Source: Streptosporangiaceae bacterium
GTDB lineage: Bacteria; Actinomycetota; Actinomycetes; Streptosporangiales; Streptosporangiaceae
Assembly (NCBI GenBank): GCA_030045215.1
Contig: JASIBJ010000111.1
Span: forward strand, 1 to 8,370
Reading direction: 5' to 3'
Length of the DNA: 8,370 nucleotides
Shown: positions 1 through 5,896 of the stretch, in pieces
How the letters are laid out: the number at the start of each line of letters is the position of its first letter
Numbering within the stretch: position 1 is the first letter of the stretch
Position numbers and translations under genes: made by a program
Notes under the pieces: generated by a model
Seen by the model: the letters and a program-made list of their open reading frames with translations, nothing else
The model's database searches: none
What the model was told of the DNA's origin: nothing

Positions 1-1174
1 GGGCCCGGTAGACCGGGTTGGCGCGCTGGGCTCCCCAGACGGCCCTCCACGCGGCCAGCCGCAGCCCGGGTCGTCCCTGCCCGGTCAGCCTGGTCCGGCC
101 TGAGAAGGCGCCGGACAGTTTCTCCCGCGGCGCCAGCCCGGCGTGCTTGACGACGGCCCGGCCGGTGGCAAACCGCCGGAGGTTACCGGTCTCGGCCAGG
201 ATCGCCGCTGCGCCGACGGCGGACAGGCCGGTGATCGAGGTGACCAGGCCGGTCAGCCTGAGCTCATCCAGGACCGCGGTCATCCGCTGCTCGGCCTGGC
301 TGATCCGGTCGTGGGTGAGCTGCCAGTCTTCCAGCAGAAACGTGATCCTCTCGAACGCGCCGGGCCGGTGCGCGATGACGCCGGCCCGATCGGCGAGTGC
401 GGCAAAGACATTGCGGACGATGCGCAGGCAGGGCTTCTGCTTGCCGCGGCGAGTCACCTCCCGGCGGACTGCGTGCTCGAACCGCGCCGCCCCAAGCCGC
501 CGGGTCCGGGCCAGGTCCCCGCCGTCCCGGCCGGCGACCACTGCCAGCGCCGCTATCCAGGTAACCGACCGGAACGGCTGCCTGGCCGCATCGAGGGCAG
601 CGGGCCAGGCGCACTCCAGCAGATCCCGCATCTGCTGAACCTGGCTGCCGACCTCGGTGAGCAACTGCTCGCGGCGCACCCCCAGGTGCCGCAGCCGTGC
701 CCAGGTCTCATCGACCGGCTCGGGAACATAACACCGCAGCTGCGCGGTCAGGCGGGCGATCAGCACCGCGTCCTTGTCATCGGTCTTGTCGAAAGTCAGG
801 TCCTCTGTCCGCCGCGACCACGACGTGACGACCGGCTGCACGCACACGAACGGCATCACCCGATCGGTCGCCAGCTGCCACAGGACCTGCCACCGGTGGC
901 CGGTCGGCTCGCACGACACAGTTAACCCGGCCCATCCATCAGCTGCCGCCCGCCCGGCAGCCCAGTCCAGCGCCGAGCCCAGATCCCAGGCCCGGCACCG
1001 GAACGTACGCCGCGCAATCACCCTCGAGTCGTGATCAGTCACCACGACCATCTGCTTGCTGCCCGCCAGGTCAATCCCGGCGATCGCGTTGGTCACCGGC
1101 ACCAGAGCCCGCAGCCGCTCCAGCCGGGCGTTGCGATTGCGGTCACCTCGAGACACGCCACTACCGTTGGCCAT
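1..1174 (-). CDS. IS110-family transposase (DEDD recombinase), C-terminus beyond window edge
   Basis: Reading the minus strand from the ATG at 1174 gives 391 codons with no stop, running off the window at position 1, so the gene is 3'-truncated by the window rather than visibly broken. The N-terminal RuvC-like domain shows the IS110 DEDD set: D35 in GIDLAGSK, E89 in SCEPTGH, and D132 and D135 in KTDDKDA. The C-terminal IS116/IS110/IS902 domain starts near residue 310 (ITGLSAVGAAAILAETG), followed by KHAGLAP and LSGAFSG, which probably carries the catalytic serine (S354 by position). Family members are usually about 350-450 residues, so only a short tail should be missing. The start is fixed by AGGAGG six bases upstream. 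Known members recombine DNA guided by a structured non-coding RNA from the element's own end. The long plus-strand frames over this interval are antisense shadows. Confidence 0.93.
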   Translation of the reverse strand, partial: MANGSGVSRGDRNRNARLERLRALVPVTNAIAGIDLAGSKQMVVVTDHDSRVIARRTFRCRAWDLGSALDWAAGRAAADGWAGLTVSCEPTGHRWQVLWQLATDRVMPFVCVQPVVTSWSRRTEDLTFDKTDDKDAVLIARLTAQLRCYVPEPVDETWARLRHLGVRREQLLTEVGSQVQQMRDLLECAWPAALDAARQPFRSVTWIAALAVVAGRDGGDLARTRRLGAARFEHAVRREVTRRGKQKPCLRIVRNVFAALADRAGVIAHRPGAFERITFLLEDWQLTHDRISQAEQRMTAVLDELRLTGLVTSITGLSAVGAAAILAETGNLRRFATGRAVVKHAGLAPREKLSGAFSGRTRLTGQGRPGLRLAAWRAVWGAQRANPVYRA

Positions 1175-1258
1175 GAACGTCCTCCTGATTGCATGGGACA
1201 CCAAGCCCGCAGCGCATCAGGGGGACGTTCCTACGTCACCAACCGACATGCAGAACGT
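1175..1258 (-). ncRNA. Structured transposase leader; candidate IS110 bridge RNA segment
   Basis: Two strong hairpins occur just before the transposase ATG. The first pairs 1175-1189 with 1216-1230 (15 bp, one mismatch, 26-nt loop). Its stem ends directly at the start codon and contains the AGGAGG ribosome binding site. The second pairs 1225-1230 with 1253-1258 (ACGTTC/GAACGT) with an inner 5-bp stem around a GGTTGGT loop. In the IS110 group the guide (bridge) RNA is encoded in this upstream segment, so these may be its loops. The assignment rests on position and structure only; guide pairing cannot be tested because the other element end is absent. Confidence 0.42.
1181..1186 (-). promoter_or_regulatory. 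Ribosome binding site of the IS110 transposase, buried in a stem
   Basis: AGGAGG on the minus strand, six bases before the ATG. All six bases fall in the 15-bp stem formed with 1216-1230, so translation would need that stem to open. This would keep transposase levels low, which is common for insertion sequences. Confidence 0.6.
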
Positions 1259-1294
1259 GTTTCTATGCCGCTCCTCGTGCGTGACTCGCGCTTC

Positions 1295-1310
1295 CTCGCC
1301 GGGCGGCGAG
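1295..1310 (-). terminator. GC-rich hairpin after the 1312-1824 gene, possible terminator
   Basis: CTCGCC-GGGC-GGCGAG forms a perfect 6-bp stem with a 4-nt loop, one base past the TGA of the upstream minus-strand gene. There is no T tract. Actinobacterial terminators often lack one, so this could end that transcript and shield the IS element from read-through. It could equally belong to the IS leader. Confidence 0.35.
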
Positions 1311-1311
1311 T

Positions 1312-1824
1312 TCAGATCGTGGCTACCCGTGACGCCGGGCCCGCGACTGTTTCGGCGACCTGCCGACACCCGGCGGGAATGTTCAGCCGAACAGTCTTAC
1401 CATTGGTACCCGGCCCGCGATACCGGAGCTGGCTGTAAAGCCAGCCACGACGGAAGTCCGCAAACCACGCGGCCTCTAGCGGCGCCTGGGTGATCGTCTT
1501 GTGCAGGAACGGCCTGGAGATCCGGCAGGACAGCAGCTGCCGCTGGCTGGTGATCGCAATGACCAGCACGGATCTGGTCCACCACGATGCTGACACGACG
1601 ACACCCGCTGATCCGCCCAATGCAATGTCCGCGGCATACAGGCCCGGCAGTCCCAGTATGAATGGCATCACCAGCAGAATGGCGAACAGTTCGCTTGCTA
1701 CGATCCACCAGTTCATCGACCAGCCGGTCAGGCCCCAGAGCCGGAAAGTAATCTGATCTCCCGGTGCGACAAGCTGTTCCAGTTGGCGGAAAGCCCCAGG
1801 GTATGGCTCGGCTGTCCTGGCCAT
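1312..1824 (-). CDS. Small membrane protein with PH-like C-terminal domain, uncharacterised
   Basis: 170 residues from ATG 1824, preceded by GAGG at a good distance; the frame is open to 1905 but nothing upstream looks coding. A short cytoplasmic N-terminus (QLVAPGDQITFRLWG) leads into two hydrophobic segments, about residues 37-57 and 60-84. The C-terminal half (QRQLLSCRISRPF, then APLEAAWFADFRRGWLYSQ, LRYRGPG, NGKTVRLNIP) has the alternating pattern of small bacterial PH-like domains: a membrane-anchored fold with a GxxNGKxxRLxIP-type terminal strand. No catalytic motif is seen. Function is unknown; membrane-surface binding or scaffolding is the family-level guess. The gene abuts the IS110 left end, so its last residues could have been changed by insertion, but the visible tail looks natural. 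The PH assignment is inferred from pattern only. Confidence 0.62.
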   Translation of the reverse strand: MARTAEPYPGAFRQLEQLVAPGDQITFRLWGLTGWSMNWWIVASELFAILLVMPFILGLPGLYAADIALGGSAGVVVSASWWTRSVLVIAITSQRQLLSCRISRPFLHKTITQAPLEAAWFADFRRGWLYSQLRYRGPGTNGKTVRLNIPAGCRQVAETVAGPASRVATI

Positions 1825-2273
1825 CTTGACCTCGCAACTGCCCGTCGGCCCGGCACGCTCGCCTTGAGCGTAGTCGCTCGTGCGCGCAGGAACCAGGGCC
1901 AGCACTTACCTGGGGGCAGGCCCAGAACTGATACGGGCCCGCAGTGTTAGCGGGAGCAGGCGCACTTACTATGCCGCTGGTCGAGATGGAGTTCCCGCCT
2001 CGCCACTGGTGCCGGGCTCACGTGAACCGCGCCCACGTACTCTCCGGGGGCCGGCGCTTCCGTGTGGCCCGTCCAGGACCCTCAGCCGCGTCGAGGCGGT
2101 TATCCCGGGATTGCGGTTCCTGGCTGTGGCGGTGCGAGCGGTGGCGGGTAGCGCTTGCGGAGCTTTGCCTCGAGCGTGCAGTCGAGGTCAGCCGTATCGT
2201 CTGCCTGAATTCCGCGAGCAGGGCGTCCAGGTCCGGTGTCGGACCGGGGCTGGCTGCGGTCGGCAGATTTTCT

Positions 2274-2298
2274 TCACGAATTGTGGCCCCGCCTTGGT
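2274..2298 (+). repeat. 25-bp imperfect direct repeat, copy 1
   Basis: TCACGAATT-G-TGGCCCC-G-CC-T-TGGT. It matches copy 2 (2336-2360) at 22 of 25 positions, with a 62-bp offset. Both copies keep the cores TCACGAATT and TGGCCCC. The origin is unknown; the flanking sequence is non-coding. Confidence 0.7.
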
Positions 2299-2335
2299 GG
2301 TGGTGACTTTGCGGCGGTGGTGGGGCGGCGTCTCG

Positions 2336-2360
2336 TCACGAATTCTGGCCCCACCCTGGT
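2336..2360 (+). repeat. 25-bp imperfect direct repeat, copy 2
   Basis: TCACGAATT-C-TGGCCCC-A-CC-C-TGGT, the partner of 2274-2298. The intervening segment is G/T-rich on the plus strand (GGTGGTGGTGACTTTGCGG). These could be remnants of a tandem array, protein binding sites, or parts of a mobile-element end. Confidence 0.7.
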
Positions 2361-2392
2361 TCTGATCTTCGCGTCGGTGTCGCCGGCGCACG

Positions 2393-2512
2393 GAATTCCA
2401 AGCCGGTCTCTTCCTTAACCTCCCGGCTGATCGTGTCCTCCGGCTGCTCGCCGGGGATCCTCAGAGATGGGGCCACATCCCGCTCCTGAGAATCGAACTC
2501 CGGATGGTTCAC
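2393..2512 (-). pseudogene. Nudix hydrolase fragment (Nudix box only)
   Basis: On the minus strand a frame that could open at GTG 2512 contains GEQPEDTIS directly followed by REVKEETGLEF (2393-2452). This fits the second half of the Nudix box exactly: E, seven residues, then R-E-hydrophobic-x-E-E-x-G-hydrophobic, the residues that bind the catalytic divalent metal. The first part of the box (the GGGVEP-like turn) is replaced by SLRIP. After the box the frame soon loses Nudix character and stops at 2336-2338. The whole open frame is 58 codons, against the usual roughly 130-160 residues, so it cannot be a working enzyme. The match of eight constrained positions in the right order makes chance unlikely; I read it as a decayed gene. 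Confidence 0.6.
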
Positions 2513-2653
2513 TTGTCAGCACATTGACGATTTTCCTGGCGAGTCTGAATTGGCTTGTCAGAATCTCTATCAGTAGTGTTAGTTGGTTGCGGAGCCTGGC
2601 CAACCATCGGCCGGTCACCCTGGGCCAGGCGAGAACGTTTCCTGGAGGTCACG

Positions 2654-3070
2654 ATGGCGCTGGACGCTTCGCTGATACTTGGCTCGCCGCAGCTTGCCGG
2701 GGTGAAGGTGAATCACAAGGGCATGGCTGCAGGGGCAGCCGGCGGGCTCGTCGGCACCGTGGCCGCCGCGGTCGTGAGCGGCCGGGGGGATCGGGCCTCG
2801 GACAGGACGCCCGCTTTCGGCCGGCTCGCGTTCCTGGCGGTCACTGACGACGAGCTCGCCCTGGTAGGGCTCAAGTCAGGCGCGTTAAGCGTGAGAATGG
2901 GCGACGTCATCGAGCGCGTCCCGCGCGGCCATGTGAGCTCGGCAGAGTTAGGACGCGGCCTACCCGCCTCGCTGACTATCGCATTCCGCGATGGCGGGAT
3001 CTGGCGGCTCGAGGTCCCGCCGCCCAACAAGAAGCAGGCCGAGTCCGTCGTAAGAGTGCTCAGCGGCTAA
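2654..3070 (+). CDS. Small PH-like conserved actinobacterial protein, uncharacterised
   Basis: 138 residues. The start at ATG 2654 is supported by GGAGG five bases upstream; the longer open frame from 2555 has no such site. Residues 1-22 are a charged/polar head with HKG. Residues 23-42 are a Gly/Ala-rich hydrophobic stretch (AAGAAGGLVGTVAAAVV) that could insert in or lie on a membrane. Residues 56-138 form an alternating-strand domain (FGRLAFLAVTDDELALVGLK, IERVPRGHVSSAELGRG, LTIAFRDGGIWRLEVP) ending in a helix with KKQAESVVRVLSG. That order of strands with a terminal helix is the layout of bacterial PH-like domains common in streptomycete hypothetical proteins. No enzyme motif is visible. 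It is monocistronic, with no close co-oriented neighbour. The function is not known and I do not assign one. Confidence 0.78.
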   Translation: MALDASLILGSPQLAGVKVNHKGMAAGAAGGLVGTVAAAVVSGRGDRASDRTPAFGRLAFLAVTDDELALVGLKSGALSVRMGDVIERVPRGHVSSAELGRGLPASLTIAFRDGGIWRLEVPPPNKKQAESVVRVLSG

Positions 3071-3115
3071 CTCAGCCGACCCGGCGGTTATCGCCTGCGT
3101 TCTAGTTCGCCGAGG

Positions 3116-3274
3116 ATGCCTGTCCCGCGCCCGTCCGCGCGGTCGGCCAAACGTCGGCGGTTTACCGAGCTGCGGTGCGCGGGGCTGGAGCATCGTGGCG
3201 CGGCGCGCGAAGTCGGGGTCTCGCGGCCAATGCGTCTGAACGCCGCCAGCCCGGGTCCGCCGACCCGAGGGTGA
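3116..3274 (+). pseudogene. Transposase-type HTH N-terminal fragment
   Basis: A 52-codon frame from ATG 3116 to TGA 3272-3274. Residues 12-37 (KRRRFTELRCAGLEHRGAAR then EVGVSR) match the N-terminal helix-turn-helix of actinobacterial transposases (a pattern like RxRFxELRxAGLxxRxAARxVGVSR). After residue 37 the similarity collapses into a Pro/Ala-rich tail and stops. No catalytic domain follows. It lies against the 3' remnant of the serine recombinase, which is on the other strand, so two elements probably met here. The exact IS family (IS30- or IS3-like) cannot be decided from this much sequence. Confidence 0.45.
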
Positions 3275-3279
3275 GATCA

Positions 3280-4190
3280 AGTCGGCCCTCGGACGCTGAC
3301 CATTTGCTTATATTTGCGAGCTTTGGACTCACTATCGCTTGCACGAGGTTCCTCCCCGGATGGTAGATGAGCCGCAGGCCGGGCCTGCGGTATGCCGTGG
3401 CTATGTCGGGCGCATCGGCGTCCCGTAGGTGATGTCCGCGCACTCGTCGATGACCGCCTGGATATGGTGGCGACTGAGAGCTGCCGTGCCTGGGGTGACC
3501 TGGCGCAACCCTGCCTCGGCGGCCAGCTGCTGGGCCTCAGCCTCGGCGATCCACTTGCCGATCTCCTCGGGGTCGCCGCCGGCGTCGAGCACGGCCCGGT
3601 AGCGGGCCATCTTGCTGGTGGCGTCCTCGATCCGCGCGAGAGCCGTCTGCCCGGCTGCGTGATCGGTCTCGGCCTGCTGGCCGCACATGATCTGGTCGAT
3701 CGTGCCTGTGAGGTGGGCCGGGGCAAACACGGTGGCGAGCCACTGGTTGACCTTGACGTCGAAGGCGTCCTGGCGCAGGTAGACGCTGCGCGGGTGGCTG
3801 ATCTTGTTGGCCAGTGCAATACGGGTCGGGAACCGGCACCCGTAGTACGGTGCCGCGTTGATCCAGTTTCCCTGCATGCGGCGTTCGCATATGGCCCAGA
3901 ACAGCGCGCCAGCGAAGGCATAGTGGCGCTCCGGCTCTTGTGGTTTGTGTTGGCAGGTCCGCGCCCGCGCGCGGCCAGCACATCCTGGGCCCGCCGGAAG
4001 GTCTGGGCGTCGATTACCGGCGGGTGAGTGATCTGCTCCGATCAGATCCACGTGCCCTGGTGGTTCCACCGCATCTCGGTCTCGTGCCCGAGGGCAACGT
4101 CGTTGACGTCGATGAGCACCTCGTCCTTGCGCTGCAGGTTTCACACCTGCCGCAGGGTGTAGCGGGATTGGTGAGGATCGCGCGGACGGC
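3280..4190 (-). pseudogene. Large serine recombinase, C-terminal remnant with several disruptions
   Basis: Consecutive minus-strand frames spell the recombinase domain and tail in order: AVRAILTNP (from 4190), RYTLRQV-stop-NLQRKDEVLIDVND, RWNHQGTWI-stop-SEQ, THPPVIDAQTFRRAQDVLA, then the zinc-ribbon region HYAFAGALFWAICERRMQG with YYGCRFP, the coiled-coil region to VIDECADI, and finally LRDADAPD with GLRLIYHPGRNLVQAIVSP. Joining them needs three frameshifts (about 4163, 3930-3948 and 3430). Two TGA codons (4141-4143, 4042-4044) stand where relatives have tryptophan, consistent with TGG to TGA mutations. The first cysteine of the zinc ribbon is W. The N-terminal catalytic serine domain is missing: the sequence changes abruptly upstream of 4190 into the operator region of the HTH operon. 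The intact protein would be a phage or ICE integrase; this copy is dead. Confidence 0.85.
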
Positions 4191-4210
4191 TCCTCCGCCT
4201 TCGATCCGCT

Positions 4211-4230
4211 GTGTCAGTTTGGTTTGACAC
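4211..4230. promoter_or_regulatory. Operator-like dyad 1, GTGTCA-N8-TGACAC
   Basis: Perfect 6-bp arms with an 8-base centre (GTTTGGTT). The right arm contains the -35 hexamer TTGACA (4224-4229), so a protein bound here would block RNA polymerase. It shares arm sequence and spacing with the dyad at 4239-4258, with a centre-to-centre distance of 28 bp. The likely ligand is the HTH protein encoded immediately downstream. Confidence 0.7.
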
Positions 4231-4261
4231 GTGCGAGGGTGTCAGTCTAAATTGACAGGCG
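4224..4261 (+). promoter_or_regulatory. Promoter of the HTH-Clp_N-ABC operon, predicted leaderless
   Basis: -35 TTGACA (4224-4229), an 18-bp spacer, and -10 TAAATT (4248-4253), a good match to the housekeeping consensus TTGACA / TAnnnT. A start site 7-8 bases below the -10 falls at 4260-4261, on or next to the GTG of the regulator gene, and there is no ribosome binding site before that GTG. Leaderless mRNAs are common in actinobacteria, so this reading is plausible. It was not checked experimentally. Confidence 0.62.
4239..4258. promoter_or_regulatory. Operator-like dyad 2, GTGTCA-N8-TGACAG
   Basis: Second copy, with one base off perfect symmetry (TGACAG instead of TGACAC) and the centre GTCTAAAT. 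The -10 hexamer TAAATT (4248-4253) lies across its centre and right arm. It ends two bases before the GTG at 4261. Confidence 0.68.
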
Positions 4262-4467
4262 TGGACATCGAAGAACTCGGCGTAAGCCTCTCCTCCGATG
4301 ACCCGGCGATCGGGCTTCGCGCGTCCCTGGCGCTGCATCGTCTGGCGGAGCGGGTCGAGGCGAACCAGGTCGCGTTGGCCCGGCAAAAGGGCTGGTCGTG
4401 GCAGCAGATCGGCGACGCTCTGGGCGTCACCCGCCAGTCCGTGCACACCAAGTACAACAAGGAGTGA
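4261..4467 (+). CDS. Small helix-turn-helix regulator, first gene of the operon
   Basis: 68 residues from GTG 4261. Residues 15-43 form a helical arm (PAIGLRASLALHRLAERVEA, then NQVALARQKG). Residues 44-65 are a clear HTH (WSWQQIGDALGVTRQSVHTKY) with the recognition helix at VTRQSVHTK. There is no effector domain, so DNA binding is probably its only activity, perhaps as a dimer through the N-terminal helices. An upstream in-frame GTG at 4231 would lie inside the operator pair and upstream of the predicted start site, so I prefer 4261. It precedes the Clp_N gene by 2 nt and is the obvious candidate to bind the tandem dyads at 4211-4258, giving autoregulation of the operon. Such short HTH proteins paired with stand-alone Clp_N proteins recur in actinobacteria. 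The regulatory role is inferred. Confidence 0.82.
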   Translation: MDIEELGVSLSSDDPAIGLRASLALHRLAERVEANQVALARQKGWSWQQIGDALGVTRQSVHTKYNKE

Positions 4468-4469
4468 AC

Positions 4470-5003
4470 ATGGCCACCGAAACCGCTGCGCCAGAGGTGC
4501 ATCACGCGTGGGCCATCTATTTGCAGGCCACTGAGGAGGCCCGCCGCCGGGGCGATCGCCGGACCGGCACCGATCACCTCTTGCTCGCCTTGCTGGAGGA
4601 TCCCTCGGCCGAGGCCGTGCTGGGCGTGAGCCTGCAGCAGGCTCGCCAGGCCCTTGAATCGCTCGATCACCAAGCCCTGGGTGCCCTGGGCCTGGCGCCC
4701 GGCGCCGACGCTCCCGCACTGCCGATGCACGCCGTCCCCAAGAAGCCGAGGCTCAGGGACGTCGCGACAAAGGATCGCTTCCGCATGACGCCCGCGGCCA
4801 AGAAAGTGCTGGAGGACGCGGCCCGGCCCAATCGCCGGAAGGCCTGGGTCACTGCCGGGCAGGTACTGGCCCAGATCCTCGCCCTCCAGCCACCAGATCC
4901 TGCGGCGGCGCTGCTGGGCGCTCTGGGCGTGAACACGCCCGAGGTGCAGCGCCGATTGGCCAGCGATGCCGCGGTCCCGCACAACGATCGGCCACGCGGA
5001 TGA
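4470..5003 (+). CDS. Stand-alone Clp N-terminal (Clp_N) domain protein
   Basis: 177 residues from ATG 4470, with GGAG just upstream overlapping the stop of the HTH gene. Two Clp_N repeats are visible. The first is at about residues 10-70 (AWAIYLQATEEARRRGDRRT, then GTDHLLLALLEDPSAEAVL with a VSLQQARQAL helix). The second is at about residues 103-167 (RMTPAAKKVLEDAARPNR, WVTAGQVLAQILAL, AALLGALGV). In ClpA and ClpC this domain precedes the AAA+ modules and receives adaptors and substrates; here there is no Walker motif at all. The basic linker KKPRLRDVATKDRFR joins the repeats. Known stand-alone Clp_N proteins are poorly characterised; adaptor-like or competitor roles on ClpC are a reasonable inference. 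Its stop overlaps the ABC ATPase start (ATGA), so it is translationally coupled to the exporter genes. Confidence 0.85.
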   Translation: MATETAAPEVHHAWAIYLQATEEARRRGDRRTGTDHLLLALLEDPSAEAVLGVSLQQARQALESLDHQALGALGLAPGADAPALPMHAVPKKPRLRDVATKDRFRMTPAAKKVLEDAARPNRRKAWVTAGQVLAQILALQPPDPAAALLGALGVNTPEVQRRLASDAAVPHNDRPRG

Positions 5004-5896
5004 CGGCGGTCGTCCAAGCCGAGTCGCTGACCAAGCGCTTTGGCGGGGTCCCGGCGGTCACGGATCTGTCGTTTGCGCTGGAGGCCGGGACGATCACGGG
5101 CTTCCTCGGCCCGAACGGCGCTGGCAAGACGACGACGCTGCGGATGATCCTGGGTCTGGCGGCGCCCACGAGCGGGCGAGCGCTGGTGTTCGGCCGTCCT
5201 TACTCAGAGCTGCCGGGTGCGGCACTGCGGGTCGGTGCCGTGCTCGAGGCGACCGACTTCCATCCCGGCCGTTCGGGCCGCGATCACCTGCGGATGCTCG
5301 GGCAGGCCGTCGATGTTCCTGACTCACGCGCAGACGAGGTGCTGCGCCTGGTGGAGCTAGGTGCCGCTGCCCGGCGGCGGGTGAAGGGATATTCGCTGGG
5401 GATGCGGCAGCGGCTCGGGCTCGCGGTCGCGCTGCTGGGTGACCCGGAGCTGCTGATTCTCGACGAGCCGGCCAACGGGCTTGACCCGGAGGGCGTTCGC
5501 TGGCTGCGGGACTTCCTGCGCAGGCTGGCCGCAGAGGGCCGCACCGTCCTCATCTCCAGTCACGTGCTCGCCGAGGTCGCGCAGACGGCCGACCGGGTGC
5601 TGATCATCAGTGGCGGGCGGCTTGTGCTCTCGTCCCCGCTGGCAGAGCTCACCGCCCGTGCTGGCGGCGCGGTTCGCGTCCGCAGCGGCGATCCGCAGCG
5701 GCTTACCACGGCGCTGCGTGAAAAGGCGCTGCAGGTGACGACGGGTACCGACCACGCGCTGCTCGTCCAGGGAGCGTCGAGCGAGCGGGTCGGTGAGATC
5801 GCATTCGCCGCCGGCGTCCCGGTGCATGAGCTGGTCAGTGACGCAGGCTTGCTGGAGGACGTCTTCCTAGAGCTGACCTCGGGGGCTGCGGCGTGA
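5000..5896 (+). CDS. ABC transporter ATP-binding protein (ABC-2 type exporter)
   Basis: 298 residues, starting at the ATG of an ATGA overlap with the Clp_N gene. The nucleotide-binding domain is complete: Walker A GPNGAGKTT (37-45, K43), ABC signature YSLGMRQ (131-137), Walker B LLILDEP (D155, E156), D-loop NGLDP (159-163) and switch histidine in SSHVL (H188). The usual Q-loop glutamine is a glutamate (VGAVLEATDF, E83), as in many bacitracin-exporter-like (BcrA/NatA-type) ATPases. Residues 225-298 are a C-terminal extension (GGAVRVRSGDPQRLT and onward to LLEDVFLELT) typical of this subfamily. It would energise export through the permease that follows at 5893, with which it overlaps by 4 nt (GTGA). 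The substrate is unknown; peptide or drug export is the family-level expectation. Confidence 0.93.
   Translation: MTAVVQAESLTKRFGGVPAVTDLSFALEAGTITGFLGPNGAGKTTTLRMILGLAAPTSGRALVFGRPYSELPGAALRVGAVLEATDFHPGRSGRDHLRMLGQAVDVPDSRADEVLRLVELGAAARRRVKGYSLGMRQRLGLAVALLGDPELLILDEPANGLDPEGVRWLRDFLRRLAAEGRTVLISSHVLAEVAQTADRVLIISGGRLVLSSPLAELTARAGGAVRVRSGDPQRLTTALREKALQVTTGTDHALLVQGASSERVGEIAFAAGVPVHELVSDAGLLEDVFLELTSGAAA

Larger units (their letters stand above)
1..1290 (-). mobile_element. IS110-type insertion sequence, partial; left end somewhere in about 1190-1311
   Basis: The element consists of the transposase plus its upstream non-coding segment. IS110 elements generally lack long terminal inverted repeats, so the exact end cannot be read off. 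It must lie between the transposase start (1174) and the neighbouring gene's stop codon (1312), unless the insertion altered the tail of that gene. The other end lies outside the window. The boundary given is approximate. Confidence 0.6.
1825..2653. other. 829-base region without an intact gene
   Basis: The longest plus-strand frames here (about 1880-2365 and 1944-2306) give low-complexity, arginine- and proline-rich translations with no recognisable motif, and I do not call them. What the region does hold is a 25-bp imperfect direct repeat (2274-2298 and 2336-2360) and a Nudix-box remnant on the minus strand (2393-2512). The last 130 bases before 2654 are noticeably AT-richer (for example the stretch 2520-2585) and may hold the promoter of the 2654 gene, but no well-spaced -35/-10 pair could be fixed. 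Confidence 0.6.

Noticed and set aside
18..925. Long plus-strand open frames of 206 and 260 codons
   Set aside because: They are antisense to the IS110 transposase, whose DEDD motifs and ribosome binding site on the minus strand are unambiguous.
1880..2365. Plus-strand open frame of 161 codons
   Set aside because: Translation is Arg/Gly/Pro-rich with no motif, no good ribosome binding site, and it covers the direct repeats; typical chance frame in high-GC DNA.
2474..2524. Second tRNA-like fragment (GTTCGATTC and a CTGACAA loop on the minus strand)
   Set aside because: The spacing mimics the fragment at 6826-6863, but neither the anticodon stem nor the T stem pairs properly, and it overlaps the Nudix-box frame.
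4141..4982. Minus-strand open frames of 192 and 246 codons
   Set aside because: Shadows of the HTH and Clp_N genes, both of which have family-typical sequence and proper starts on the plus strand.
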